Assembly (NCBI RefSeq): GCF_016859125.1
Contig: NZ_CP069338.1
Coordinates: 11,845,501-11,909,500, forward strand
Source of the DNA: Archangium violaceum
GTDB taxonomy: Bacteria > Myxococcota > Myxococcia > Myxococcales > Myxococcaceae
DNA length: 64,000 nt
Direction: 5' to 3'
Made by a program: the position numbers and the translations under genes
In this document: positions 48,489 to 57,558 of the stretch, in pieces
Position numbering within the stretch: position 1 is the first letter of the stretch
Layout of the letters: each line of letters opens with the position of its first letter
Notes under the pieces: generated by a model
Database searches by the model: none
Told to the model about the DNA's origin: nothing
What the model saw: the letters and a program-made list of their open reading frames with translations, nothing else

Positions 48489-49184
48489 ATGTCCCGTGCC
48501 TCACGCCTGCTCGATCTCCTCCAGTTGCTGCGCCGCCACCGCGCGCCGATCTCCGGCCCGGCGCTGGCCGAGGAGCTCGGCATTTCCATCCGCACCCTCT
48601 ATCGCGATATCGCAACACTGCAGGCGCAGGGCGCCGATATCCAGGGTGAACCGGGCCTCGGGTATGTGCTGCGCCCCGGCTTCACCCTCCCCCCCCTGAT
48701 GTTCTCGGCCGACGAAATCGAAGCATTGGTGCTCGGTTCGCGCTGGGTCGCGGCGCGGGGCGATGCGCGGCTCGGGGCCGCAGCGGACAACGCCGTGGCG
48801 AAGATCCGCGCCGTGCTGCCCGATTACCTCCGCGAGCGCGTCGATGCCGCCACCCTCACCGTGCCGATGATCCGCGGCGAGCCGGTCTCCATCGATGCCT
48901 CGGTGATCCGTGACGCGATCCGCGAGGAGCAGAAGCTCCTCATCACCTATCGCGACAATGACGGCGCCGACACGACCCGCACCATCTGGCCCCTGCTGAT
49001 CGGCTTCTTCGACAAGGTGCTGGTGCTCGCCGCCTGGTGCGAGCTCCGGAAGGATTACCGCGCCTTCCGCGTCGACCGCATCCAGTCGGTCCAGCCGAAG
49101 GACGAGCGCTATCCGCGCCGCCGTGCCTCCCTGGTCAAGGAGTGGCGGGCCAGGCAGCACCTTCCCGCTACTGCCGGAAACTGA
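48489..49184 (+). CDS. YafY/PafC-like transcriptional regulator (HTH_11 plus WYL)
   Basis: 231 residues from ATG 48489. N-terminal winged HTH (RLLDLLQLLRRHRAPISGPALA..TLYRDI) and a WYL-type ligand-sensing domain (AIREEQKLLITYRDNDG, then YRAFRVDRIQSV). Such regulators often control the neighbouring gene; here a VOC protein starts 46 bp later on the same strand. Codons such as TAT, GAT and ATC are more frequent than in the neighbours, suggesting acquisition from a proteobacterium. Confidence 0.88.
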   Translation: MSRASRLLDLLQLLRRHRAPISGPALAEELGISIRTLYRDIATLQAQGADIQGEPGLGYVLRPGFTLPPLMFSADEIEALVLGSRWVAARGDARLGAAADNAVAKIRAVLPDYLRERVDAATLTVPMIRGEPVSIDASVIRDAIREEQKLLITYRDNDGADTTRTIWPLLIGFFDKVLVLAAWCELRKDYRAFRVDRIQSVQPKDERYPRRRASLVKEWRARQHLPATAGN

Positions 49185-49230
49185 CAGTCGCAAGGCGCAA
49201 ACCATCCCCATCCACCCGATGGAGATGCAC

Positions 49231-49605
49231 ATGCGTACCCTCAACTACCTGCTGCTTGCCGTCCGCGATCCACTCAAGAGCGCCGAGCTCTATTCGAAGC
49301 TCCTCGGTCGCGAGCCAGTCGAGAAGACCAGGTCCTTCGTTCTCTATGTGCTGCCGAACGGCCTGAAGATCGGCCTCTGGCTCGCCGACGAGGTGGAGCC
49401 GAAACCGAAGCCCGCTGGAGGCGTCGAGATCTCCTTCAGCGAGGAGAGCAAGGACGCCGTCCGCGCGACCTATGCCGAGTGGACCCGGCTCGGCCTCAAG
49501 GTGGTGCAGGAGCCCACCGACATGGATTTCGGCTTCACCTTCGTGGTCGAGGACCCGGACGGGCATCGCCTCCGCCCCTTCGTCCTCGCCAGCAATCCGC
49601 GTTAG
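49231..49605 (+). CDS. VOC (glyoxalase/bleomycin resistance) family protein
   Basis: 124 residues from ATG 49231, with GGAG seven nt upstream. A single vicinal-oxygen-chelate module pair: NYLLLAVRDPLKSAELYSKLLG, then FTFVVEDPDGHRLRPFVL. The substrate is unknown. Together with the upstream WYL regulator it probably forms a two-gene unit. The 3' end overlaps the convergent gene by 4 bp. Confidence 0.85.
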   Translation: MRTLNYLLLAVRDPLKSAELYSKLLGREPVEKTRSFVLYVLPNGLKIGLWLADEVEPKPKPAGGVEISFSEESKDAVRATYAEWTRLGLKVVQEPTDMDFGFTFVVEDPDGHRLRPFVLASNPR

Positions 49606-50258
49606 CGCCTGCTTCGGCGGCGGAGCAGGGCCAGGAAGGTTCCCGCCATCGCGAGAATCCACACGGGCGAGCTCCCCGTGGCGGAGCAACCGCCCTGGTC
49701 ATCATCACCTTCGTCGCCCGTGCCGCCCGAGCCCGCGTCGGGTGAGTCCGTGCCCGCGTCAGGTGAGCCGTTGCCCACGGTCACGCTCCACTTCGTGGCC
49801 GCGGGCTTGTCGCCATCGCTGCCCAGGTCCGCGTTGGCGGAATTGCCGGCACCAAAGAGCGTGAGGGTGACATCCGTGGAGGGCGCGACCAGGGAGAAGT
49901 CGAAACGAAGCTCGTTGCCATTGAAGGCCTTGGGCGCGGAGTGGGTGAGCTCGCCCCCCAGCTTCCTCAGGCCCTCTCCGGCCTGGAGGATCGCCGCCGC
50001 GTTGTCCACGGCGATGTCCACACCTCCCACTTTCGCGGCCCCACCCCGGATGATGAACGAGAACTGGCCCGTCTCTCCCGGGGCGAGCGTCGTGGGGCCC
50101 TGGAACTCGACGGTGGGGCTCGGCCCCCCCTTGTGACACATGTTGCACGCGGCCCCCTCCTTGCCGGACTGCCCGGTGATGCCCGTGCTGGTGGCAAGGG
50201 CAGGAGTCGACGACAACCAGACAGCAACCACGCCCGCGGTACGGAAGGCAAAACGCAT
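49602..50258 (-). CDS. MXAN_6652-like MYXO-CTERM-anchored protein
   Basis: 218 residues from ATG 50258, behind GGAGGTCCG. Signal peptide MRFAFRTAGVVAVWLSSTPALA. The mature part starts with a CxxCH motif (CNMCHKGG), then a beta-sandwich region like Reeler/DOMON domains. A Gly/Asp/Ser linker ends in GGCSATGSSPVWILAMAG plus RRRSRR, a MYXO-CTERM sorting signal. Such proteins are sorted to the cell surface by a myxobacterium-specific system. Whether the CxxCH binds heme is unclear. Confidence 0.8.
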   Translation of the reverse strand: MRFAFRTAGVVAVWLSSTPALATSTGITGQSGKEGAACNMCHKGGPSPTVEFQGPTTLAPGETGQFSFIIRGGAAKVGGVDIAVDNAAAILQAGEGLRKLGGELTHSAPKAFNGNELRFDFSLVAPSTDVTLTLFGAGNSANADLGSDGDKPAATKWSVTVGNGSPDAGTDSPDAGSGGTGDEGDDDQGGCSATGSSPVWILAMAGTFLALLRRRSRR

Positions 50259-50381
50259 CGGACCTCCATGATTGGTTAACGCAATGGTGTTGTCACAACG
50301 GAGATGGCTCCCCCCATCCGAACGGGTCTTGCCCATCAGGAGCGAGGGGAGCCACGGGATGTCCTCGAAAGCGCGGGTGCT

Positions 50382-51599
50382 CTAGCGCAGCTGGAGGAAG
50401 GAGAAGGCGAGCCCTTGCGTGGTCACGGTGGGCCTGCCGCTCTCGCCCAGCACGTGCAGGGTCGTCGACGCGCTGCCCGCCCCGAATTCGGAGTAGAGGG
50501 TCTGATTCTGCGACTCGAAGAGGAAGACACTGCCCGTGGTGGACGGGAAGTCCGTCCTCCGCGTCGCGGTCAGGGTGTCGAGCTTCAACTGCCACCACTG
50601 CCAACCGGTCCCGCTCGCCACGGTACGGGGATGGGTGCCCTCGTTCACGGGGGCAATGCTCTCATCGAGCACACGCACGTAGGCCGTCCCCTGGGGACCG
50701 GGGATGAGCGCGCCCGCGGTGCCTCCGCCCACCAGCGAGTCGAGCTCCTTGTAGAAGGAGGGATCGAAGGTGCGCGTCTGGGGATCGAACTTGAGCAGGC
50801 ACGGCTCCGGCGTGTCCCTTCCCTCCACCCGGAACACCGCGGCGCCGTACGCCTCCGTCGCGATGTAGACCTTGCCATCAGGGCCGACGGCGGCATCGTG
50901 CGTGTAGCCGCACCGGTCATCCATCGCGATGGTGGGCTCATCCGTCCGCGTGTCGACGGAGACGACGCCCGCCTTCTTGGTGATTCCCACTCCCGAGACC
51001 GGACGCCAGCCCACGGGCATGATGATCTGGTTGTCGAGGTGCACGATCGCCCCCGAGAAGGACAGGATCGTGTTCGGGATGTTCAGCGCGTCGAGGGGGA
51101 TGGTCTTCGTGACCGTCATCTCGGTGGGATTCCAGATGACGAACTGGGCGGTGGTCCCGTCGAAGTAGTACGCCTTGGTCGCCGAGATGAACTGGAAGTT
51201 GTTCTGGTACTCCCCGAGCGACGAGATGCCCTGGCCCTCGAGGCTCAGGGTGCCCGCCTGCTCCAGGCCGCCGCTGCTCGTCAGGTCGTAGCGGGTGATC
51301 GTCGCGCTCTCGTCACTCACCACATAGAGCGAGCCCGACTTGGGAATGCCCACGCCGAGCGCGCGGCCGGGAACCTTGACGGCGTTGTCCAGCGAGAGCG
51401 TCGCGGTCTGCTCCGCCTGGTCCGTCACGATGACGTAGCTCTCCATCGGATCCGAGGAGAACAGCTGCGTGGTGATGGCGTACAGCGGCCCGTCATCGCC
51501 GTTGCCCGGGCCCTCCGTGTCACCACAACCGGAGAGCAGGGCGAAGGCGAGCATCGCGGAGGAGAGTCTCGAGGGGAGGACGGAAACAGGATGCTTCAT
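50382..51599 (-). CDS. MxcI-like iron-regulated lipoprotein with beta-propeller-like repeats
   Basis: 405 residues. Lipoprotein signal ending ALLSGC (Cys25). The body has repeated beta-rich blades (SGSLYVVSDESATITRYDL, GKVYIATEAYGAAVFRVEG) as in DUF4374/propeller lipoproteins; a similar protein, MxcI, belongs to the myxochelin siderophore locus of myxobacteria. A Fur-box-like palindrome about 150 bp upstream supports iron regulation. No siderophore synthesis or TonB receptor gene is next to it, so its role in iron uptake is inferred only. Confidence 0.75.
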   Translation of the reverse strand: MKHPVSVLPSRLSSAMLAFALLSGCGDTEGPGNGDDGPLYAITTQLFSSDPMESYVIVTDQAEQTATLSLDNAVKVPGRALGVGIPKSGSLYVVSDESATITRYDLTSSGGLEQAGTLSLEGQGISSLGEYQNNFQFISATKAYYFDGTTAQFVIWNPTEMTVTKTIPLDALNIPNTILSFSGAIVHLDNQIIMPVGWRPVSGVGITKKAGVVSVDTRTDEPTIAMDDRCGYTHDAAVGPDGKVYIATEAYGAAVFRVEGRDTPEPCLLKFDPQTRTFDPSFYKELDSLVGGGTAGALIPGPQGTAYVRVLDESIAPVNEGTHPRTVASGTGWQWWQLKLDTLTATRRTDFPSTTGSVFLFESQNQTLYSEFGAGSASTTLHVLGESGRPTVTTQGLAFSFLQLR

Positions 51600-51750
51600 G
51601 GGAACTGCCTTTCTGCCGTGGGGGGGAAGTGGGGGGGGCGGTGCTCCACCAGGAGCCTCAGCACGTCGAGGGCGGATGGCGCGGGTGCCCCTTCTCCGCG
51701 CCGCTGCCGCGCCCCTCGTGGCGAACGCCTCCGGACAAGCGCTCGAACAT

Positions 51751-51775
51751 GAAATTGATACGCATTCTCATTTTC
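51751..51775 (-). promoter_or_regulatory. Fur-box-like operator
   Basis: Read on the minus strand, GAAAATGAGAATGCGTATCA followed by ATTTC forms a palindrome (GAAA-TGA..TCA-TTTC) close to the Fur consensus of alternating GATAAT units. This is a strikingly AT-rich island in GC-rich DNA, 152 bp upstream of the lipoprotein start on the same strand. Confidence 0.65.
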
Positions 51776-52189
51776 AACACGTGTTAAATCCATCGCCGCG
51801 TCCTGTCAAGCAGCAGGTACGTGCCCTCCCCATGTCAGGGGCGTTGACGCCCAAGTCGGACGTGGGTCCGGCGAGGCGCGGAGGGACGGGGCTTCAGGGT
51901 CGTGCCCTACACCAGGTCGCTCTGGCAGGAGCGCTGAACACTCGACCGCGTTGAGCCCGCTCCACCCTGTGCACCTCCGTTACATCCTCCGCCCGGGGAC
52001 CGGAGTCCTGATCCTCCCAATCCTGGAGCGCCATGACTCGATTCATCGCCTGTGCAAGACATTGTCGGATCAGCAAGGCGAACCGGGTTCCGCTCACCGC
52101 TGTCAAACTGTCCTTCGGCGCCGGACGTGATCGGCGATTCCCCTCGTTGGGGCTGGCCATCTTTGAATCGGCCAACGCCCCGGACCCCG
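51776..52189. other. Intergenic region, no clear gene
   Basis: About 410 bp. Short open frames exist on both strands, but none has a ribosome site or recognisable product. The Fur-regulated promoter lies at its left edge. Confidence 0.4.
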
Positions 52190-52732
52190 CTAATGCACCT
52201 CAGGAGGCTCTCGGGGCTTGAGCTTGCCCAGGTAGAGCGTCAGGCCGATGAGGACGATGCCCAACGACAGGTAGAGGAGGTCGATCGCATGGTCGATGCG
52301 CAAGAGCAGGGCGCGCTGGAAGAACTCGATGACGAGCACCAACACGAGCAGCTTGGCGATGCGCTCCTTGAGGTCCTCCAACCCGCCGATGTGGAGCAGG
52401 CGGGGGGCGAGAGGCGATTGCCGCGCCACGTCCAGCTTGCTGATGAAGAACTCGTACAAGCCCAACGAGAAGATGATGAGGATGGCGGTGATGATGTAGC
52501 CATCCACCGATTTGACGATGAGGGTGAGGGCCTTGGCACGCACCTCCGAGCGCTGCTCGGCCGTGAGAGTCAGGTCCGTGTAGTCCCGCATCAGCCCTGG
52601 GAGCGACAGGGCATCCACCGTCGCCATGTAGAAGGCTGCCAGCGCCATCAAGGAGCTGAAGGTAACGCCGCCCAACATGACGAAGCGGCTGGCCCAGAGG
52701 GCCGACTCGAAGGCTCTTTCCAGCTTCTTCAT
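52190..52732 (-). CDS. UPF0114 (YqhA-like) membrane protein
   Basis: 180 residues with four predicted membrane helices. Family-typical segments are FESALWASRFVMLGGVTFSSLMA, then KSVDGYIITAILIIFSLGLYEFFISKLD and VLVIEFFQRALLL. Function unknown in all members; inner membrane. It lies 112 bp after the peroxidase gene on the same strand. Confidence 0.88.
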   Translation of the reverse strand: MKKLERAFESALWASRFVMLGGVTFSSLMALAAFYMATVDALSLPGLMRDYTDLTLTAEQRSEVRAKALTLIVKSVDGYIITAILIIFSLGLYEFFISKLDVARQSPLAPRLLHIGGLEDLKERIAKLLVLVLVIEFFQRALLLRIDHAIDLLYLSLGIVLIGLTLYLGKLKPREPPEVH

Positions 52733-52844
52733 CCGGGCTCACCTCTCGCCACGGCCCGCTCGAGCCCTTGGGAATCTGGCGAGAGGTTCGAGCGGGAACC
52801 ATGGCCGTGAAGGGCAGTCCCGTGATGAACGGTCAACACGGTGC

Positions 52845-54290
52845 TCAGAGCCGGTTCAAGAACTCGAGCAGATCCCGCTTCTGCTCGGGGCTGAGCGCCT
52901 CGGGCAGGCCCCCGGGGGTCTCGGGTGGGTGGACGGGCGGCAGGTTCATCTCCGCGGTGAAGGGCAGGATGAGCCGGCTGTAGCCGTCGACGACGTCCCG
53001 CAGGGTCTCGTGGCTGTTGTCGTGGAAGTACGGGGCCGTCCGCGCGATGCCTCGGAGCGACGGCACGTCGAAGGCCTCGAAATCCCCTGGGTCTCCTGTG
53101 ATGAGGGCGCGGCCGGGATCGGTGGTGAACCACTGCGGCAGTCCGTTGGGACCGACGATGGGAAGTCCGTTCCCGTCGAGCGCCGGAGTCGGGTCGAAGG
53201 GCTCGCCACTCGCCGTGACCGGGATGGGCGGAAGCTCGGTGACGGCGTGCTGGCGCGTGCCGTCCGTGTAGAAGCGGAAGCGGTATCGCGGCAGTTCCAC
53301 GGAGGAGGTGTACAGCGGGAGCTGGCCGATCTGCCCGAGATAGGAAAGAGCCCCGAACCCGATGTTCACGAACTCGTTGTTCGGCCGAGGCACCCGCACG
53401 GGAACGGGCCCTTGACCTGGAACCTGGGTGAACACGACGTTGCCGTCTGGCTTGAGCGCGGCGGAGAGTGCCGCGTGGACGGCGCGGTTCGTGATTTGAT
53501 TCGTGGTGGGGCCTCCATGACACGCCTCGCAGGCCACCTTGAAGACCTCGCGGCCGCGCTGCTCCTGCACTGTGAGCGGCATGAAGTCCTCGGGAATCGG
53601 GATCTGGTCGAGGGGAATTCCGGACGCGAGAAACTGCGAGACGAACCGGGCTCGAGGTGACGAGAACACGCTCCGCTCGAAATCGGCGAGCCGCTTCAGT
53701 TGCGCGCGCCCCACCTCTCGTCCCTCGCTGTGACTGAGGATCGCGGCCTGCGCCTGGTCTTCCAGCGTGGCCTCGCGGCCATCGAGCTGAAACGGCCCGG
53801 AGAGCGCCGTATCCTCGATGGTCGGCACTCCACGCCAGACGGAGATCTTCCGGTCGGAAGGGGTGATGACGTTGCCAGCGGTGTCAATGACATCCATGTT
53901 GCTGGGGAGTGGCAGGACGACACGGACGAGGCCCTTCTTGAGATGCTCATACGTGGGGACCGCCGCGTCGGGGTCATCCGCGTCGATGCGATGGAAGAGT
54001 GGATCCGCCGGGTTGGCGGCCAGCCGTGCTTCGACGCTCGCTGGCTTCAGCGTCGTGTGCTCGCCGAGGGGATGGCACGTCGCGCAGGAGCGCCCGTTGG
54101 TGTGGGGAAACGCCTGACTGAAGAGCTGCTTGCCGGAGGCCGCGTGCCCCGGAGAGACACGCGAGTCGGTCATGGACTGGGCTTCGGTTGCCTGCGCGGC
54201 GTCCACATCCAGAGCGGAGTTCGAACAGCTCGCGAGCCCACCCAATGCCGTCGCAATGGTCAAACCCGCGATGAATCGATTGGAAACCAT
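52845..54290 (-). CDS. Di-heme cytochrome c peroxidase-type lipoprotein
   Basis: 481 residues from ATG 54290. Signal MVSNRFIAGLTIATALGGLASC predicts lipidation (Cys22). Two heme c sites are present: CATCH (69-73) and CEACH (about 258-262). The order and the C-terminal TGDPGDFEAFDVPSLRGIARTAPYFHDNSHETL are those of CcpA/MauG-family di-heme enzymes, with the distal heme in the second half. Likely periplasmic, reducing peroxide or oxidising a partner. The gene lies 90 bp after the hydrolase gene on the same strand. Confidence 0.9.
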   Translation of the reverse strand: MVSNRFIAGLTIATALGGLASCSNSALDVDAAQATEAQSMTDSRVSPGHAASGKQLFSQAFPHTNGRSCATCHPLGEHTTLKPASVEARLAANPADPLFHRIDADDPDAAVPTYEHLKKGLVRVVLPLPSNMDVIDTAGNVITPSDRKISVWRGVPTIEDTALSGPFQLDGREATLEDQAQAAILSHSEGREVGRAQLKRLADFERSVFSSPRARFVSQFLASGIPLDQIPIPEDFMPLTVQEQRGREVFKVACEACHGGPTTNQITNRAVHAALSAALKPDGNVVFTQVPGQGPVPVRVPRPNNEFVNIGFGALSYLGQIGQLPLYTSSVELPRYRFRFYTDGTRQHAVTELPPIPVTASGEPFDPTPALDGNGLPIVGPNGLPQWFTTDPGRALITGDPGDFEAFDVPSLRGIARTAPYFHDNSHETLRDVVDGYSRLILPFTAEMNLPPVHPPETPGGLPEALSPEQKRDLLEFLNRL

Positions 54291-54380
54291 GTGCACGTCT
54301 CCCCCGATGATGAATTCCTCAGGAAACACCGGGGGTCAGCGGAAGTGTCACCCTGGCCAGGCCACGTCGGACCGTGCCCC

Positions 54381-55382
54381 TCACGGAGAGGGCGTAGCCC
54401 CCACGGCCGCGCCGAGCTCGGCCAGGAAGTCGAGCAGGGCCTGCCGAAGCCGCGACACCCCGGGCTCCTCCACCGGGAAGTGGCCCGCGTTCCCCAGCAG
54501 CACGAGCCGCTTCGGCACCCGCAGGCGCTCGAAGAAGGGCTTTGAAAGGGAGACGTTCGTCCACCGGTCATCCGCCGGATGCGTCAGCAGGACGGGGCAC
54601 ACGTCGAAGGACTCCGGCGGCACGAGGGGCTCGGACTCGAGGAACGTGCGCAGGAACCGCCCTGGCATCCACGTCCCTCCCGCCAGCGGGTCCGAGGCGA
54701 TGGCCCGCGCGAGCTCCGGCTTGTTCGCGATGGCGAGCATGTTGCCCGCCAGCCGCATGGGCACCGGCAACGGGTCCGTGAGGAAGGGCAGCGCCGTCAG
54801 CATCGGTCCCGCGAGGCCGCTCATCCAGGGCCAGCGAACCATGCGGCGCCGCACCTCCGGGTCTCTCGGAGCGAGGAAGCACGTCGAAACGAGGCCCACG
54901 GGGAGGCGGGTCCGCGCCGTCACGTCATAGGCGAGCATCCCTCCCATGCTGGCACCGAAGACCACCAGCGGGCGCCGCGAGCGGCCGGCCTCCGCCTCCA
55001 GCACGGCGGCCAGGGTGTCGCGCCAGTCGTCGTAGACAAGGGAGCGCTTGTCGGGGACCCGCGTCAGCCCGTAGCCCGGCAGGTCCGGCGCCACGACCTC
55101 GTAGCCGAGCGACGCGACCATGGCACCGAAGGGCGCCAGCAGCCGACCATTGCCTCCACCCCCGTGGACCAGCACGAGCGTGGCGGGCGCTTCCGGACGA
55201 CGCCAGCAGTCCAGGTGGACGCGGAAGGCCCCCACGTCGAGCCATTCCTCACCCGGCATCGGAGCATTCGCCGTCCCCAATTGAAGGTGGCCAGGCAGCA
55301 GCGACTGCACACGGCGCCAGCCCGACTCATGGGCTGCATACGTCGGCGGAGATTCCGGAGTCCGGGGCATGCTGACGTCCAT
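54381..55382 (-). CDS. Alpha/beta hydrolase
   Basis: 333 residues from ATG 55382, with GGAGGG 11 nt upstream; ATG 55370 is possible. Catalytic triad elements: oxyanion loop LVHGGGGNGRLL (71-82), nucleophile Ser145 in FGASMGGML, the acid in LTHPADDRW, and the base His in GNAGHFPVEEPG. No signal peptide, so cytoplasmic. Substrate unknown. Divergent from the membrane protein gene at 55462. Confidence 0.88.
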   Translation of the reverse strand: MDVSMPRTPESPPTYAAHESGWRRVQSLLPGHLQLGTANAPMPGEEWLDVGAFRVHLDCWRRPEAPATLVLVHGGGGNGRLLAPFGAMVASLGYEVVAPDLPGYGLTRVPDKRSLVYDDWRDTLAAVLEAEAGRSRRPLVVFGASMGGMLAYDVTARTRLPVGLVSTCFLAPRDPEVRRRMVRWPWMSGLAGPMLTALPFLTDPLPVPMRLAGNMLAIANKPELARAIASDPLAGGTWMPGRFLRTFLESEPLVPPESFDVCPVLLTHPADDRWTNVSLSKPFFERLRVPKRLVLLGNAGHFPVEEPGVSRLRQALLDFLAELGAAVGATPSP

Positions 55383-55461
55383 ACGACCGAAGCCCTCCAG
55401 GCGGCAAGACCCGGCCCTCCCTGGCAGGTGAAGTTCAGTTCGAAGAGAATCGAGGGCTGCC

Positions 55462-56157
55462 ATGCCAGCAGCACACGCGCCCACCCTCGGTACCACTTCC
55501 ATGCCGCCCATCTCACACCGAGCCCTGGCCGTTTCCTGGCTCCTGGCGGCGTTCGTGTGCATGAGACTGCTCGACGCGAGTCGATTCACCGTCCTCGACA
55601 CGTCCGTCCTGCTCGGTCCCACGCAGGTGCACGAGGTCGGGCTGGCGAGCGCCCCCGTGATGGCGGCCCTCCTGTGGGGGGCGCTCGTGCGCCAGTCCTC
55701 CGAGCGATGGCTCTCGTACGGCCTGGCGGTGGGTTTCGCGCTGGTGCCAGCGTTCCTCCTGCCCATGTTCTTCCCGGACCACATGGACCGGGCCTTCGGG
55801 GTGGGCGCGCTCCTGGGACTCATCGGCATCCCGCTGGGTCTGGTCTTCTCACGCGACCGCTCTGGCGCCATGTCGCTGCACCTGTCCATTGCCATGGTGG
55901 TGCTCGGCTCGGCCGTCCTCTACGTGCTGGCCCTGCCGTTCCAGGCGGAGACGCTCGAATTCTTCTTCAACGACCTGCTCGGAGAGGCGACCCTGTACGG
56001 GCTGGGCTTCTTCGCGCTGCTCTGCCTCGGCGGTGGCCAACAACTGGCATCCCGGTTCGTGCAATACGAGCCAGTGTACAAGGCCCTTGTCGTTGGCATG
56101 ACTGGCGGCGCGCTCCTCACCATCCTGTTGCGCAGCTTCACCCGAGGAGCGAATTGA
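55462..56157 (+). CDS. Polytopic membrane protein of unknown function
   Basis: 231 residues, about six membrane helices (ALAVSWLLAAFVCMRLL, SAPVMAALLWGALV, LSYGLAVGFALVPAFLLPMFF and others). No transport or enzyme motif is seen. ATG 55462 follows GAGGG; ATG 55501 is an alternative. A small gene follows 77 bp later on the same strand. Confidence 0.75.
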   Translation: MPAAHAPTLGTTSMPPISHRALAVSWLLAAFVCMRLLDASRFTVLDTSVLLGPTQVHEVGLASAPVMAALLWGALVRQSSERWLSYGLAVGFALVPAFLLPMFFPDHMDRAFGVGALLGLIGIPLGLVFSRDRSGAMSLHLSIAMVVLGSAVLYVLALPFQAETLEFFFNDLLGEATLYGLGFFALLCLGGGQQLASRFVQYEPVYKALVVGMTGGALLTILLRSFTRGAN

Positions 56158-56234
56158 TTGCTCCGCGTCAGCTCGTCCACCTTCCCTGCCTCTCCCGCCC
56201 CCCCGAGACGGCTCTCCCACGAAGGCACTCGCTC

Positions 56235-56495
56235 ATGACTCCCGCCCAGGTAGACACCCTTCTGAAGGCCCTGCGCAGCGGCCGCACGTTCGAAGATCAC
56301 AACAACTATGAGCACATCACGACCCACTATCGTTGGGATGCCACCGCAGGCGTCTTCGTGCTCGAGCACGAGGGTGCCCCGGACGAGCGATGGAGCGGCG
56401 AGTGGAGCGAGGCCGAGTTGCGGAAGATTTTCCTGAACTGGAGCACCTACGAAACGCCCGAGGCCTTCCGTCGGCTTATGGCTCGACTCCGGTAG
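56235..56495 (+). CDS. Small soluble protein of unknown function
   Basis: 86 residues, acidic, with many aromatic residues (FEDHNNYEHITTHYRWDATA, FLNWSTYETPEAFRRLMARL). No motif is recognised. The layout (helix, then HYRWD beta segment, then helix) resembles small immunity or modulator proteins, but that is only an impression. Its end overlaps an uncertain minus-strand frame. Confidence 0.65.
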   Translation: MTPAQVDTLLKALRSGRTFEDHNNYEHITTHYRWDATAGVFVLEHEGAPDERWSGEWSEAELRKIFLNWSTYETPEAFRRLMARLR

Positions 56496-56706
56496 GTGTC
56501 TGGCCACACCGGCGGACCCTCCAGTTGCCGCGCCTTCCAACGGTTGAGGCTCTGACTTCCTCGTCCGGCAAGAGCGTGCGCAGCAAATCGTCGTCAGGCC
56601 CGAGCGGTCCCCAGTCGGGCGGTGGCGGCGTGGTTCGGAGAGCGGCCCTGGCCCGCCTGACCAGCCGTTCTGAAGACTCGGGATCAGGCAGCGGTCCAAG
56701 GTGAGC
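56476..56706 (-). CDS. Uncertain short reading frame downstream of the PD-(D/E)XK-like gene
   Basis: A frame open from the end of the 56720-57226 gene reads LSGKAHLGPLPDPESSERLV, then PDWGPLGPDDDLLRTLLPDE and on to the stop at 56476. Composition looks protein-like, but there is no ATG or GTG in frame; a CTG would be needed. It may be a second small gene or the shifted tail of the upstream one. Confidence 0.3.
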   Translation of the reverse strand, partial: AHLGPLPDPESSERLVRRARAALRTTPPPPDWGPLGPDDDLLRTLLPDEEVRASTVGRRGNWRVRRCGQTPTGVEP

Positions 56707-56719
56707 CTTCCCGCTCAGG

Positions 56720-57226
56720 TCACGAAACTCGGACGTTGAGCCTGTAGGGCTTCGCCGCGAGGCAGAAGTAGGCCACGCTGAAAGCGGACTTGTTGTGAGA
56801 GCCGCGTCCGAGCGACGGGAGGACCCGATACCTATTGAGTTCCTCGGTCGAAAGCGGCGTCTTCGAGAGATCGAAGAGGACGAGAACGCCTCTACCATCA
56901 TGCTTCAAGAGTTTCTTGACCTCGTCTGCGTTCTTCTCCGGCAGGACGTCTGTCTTGGGGCACCCAGGCCTTCTGACCACGAATTCGACCGCAACATCGT
57001 AGACCATGAAGTCGAAACGACCGTAGCCGGTCAGCTTGCCGGGGAGGAGCGTCACCCGTTCGGGTTCGGCTCGTGGGCCAAAATAGCCGAGAAGAAACGT
57101 CCGGACGAGAGGTAGAAGGTCGCGTTCCGACCAGAGATCGAATCGGAAGGACTTGCGGAATTCCCTCCGACGCAAGCTCGTGAAGAGCAGCTCAAAAGCG
57201 TTTATGACTTCCCTCACGCTGGACAT
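56720..57226 (-). CDS. Unrecognised protein with a possible PD-(D/E)XK nuclease core
   Basis: 168 residues. The segment GYGRFDFMVYDVAVEFVVRRPG has the spacing D-x(n)-E-x-V expected of PD-(D/E)XK-fold nucleases, though the lysine position is Val. Flanking strands and LLKHDGRGVLVLFDLSKTPLS would complete a Rossmann-like half. No methylase or toxin partner is adjacent. Codon use is AT-richer than the core, consistent with an acquired defence or conflict gene. Function not assigned. Confidence 0.6.
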   Translation of the reverse strand: MSSVREVINAFELLFTSLRRREFRKSFRFDLWSERDLLPLVRTFLLGYFGPRAEPERVTLLPGKLTGYGRFDFMVYDVAVEFVVRRPGCPKTDVLPEKNADEVKKLLKHDGRGVLVLFDLSKTPLSTEELNRYRVLPSLGRGSHNKSAFSVAYFCLAAKPYRLNVRVS

Positions 57227-57558
57227 CGCATCTCCACAGTGGACGAGAAGTCATGTGAAAGCCGTCCATGCTTTCACGGTCCATGGTTCATCCATGACCT
57301 GGGAACTTAACTATATCACGCCGCGATAGGTTCTCGGAAACCCCTCATCCAAAGCGACCATCCCGCCTCCTATTAGAGCCACCCCCTACCGATGATCGTG
57401 CATGGAGTACCGAGCGACGTAGCGAAAAATGAGAGGATTGTGGGGGAAGCGGGCTGGTGCGCAGCGGAGCCGAGGCGGGCTCTGACGGGTGCCGCCCGGC
57501 CTGACACGCCAGCGCAGGCCGTCCTAATAGGTTTGATCTTGCCGGGGGGCGCCGAGAG
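57227..57558. other. Intergenic region at the accessory/core border
   Basis: 332 bp with no convincing gene. It is AT-rich near 57300-57330 (AACTTAACTATATCACG), probably the promoter of the 57226 gene, and ends at the third ssrA-like repeat. Confidence 0.4.
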
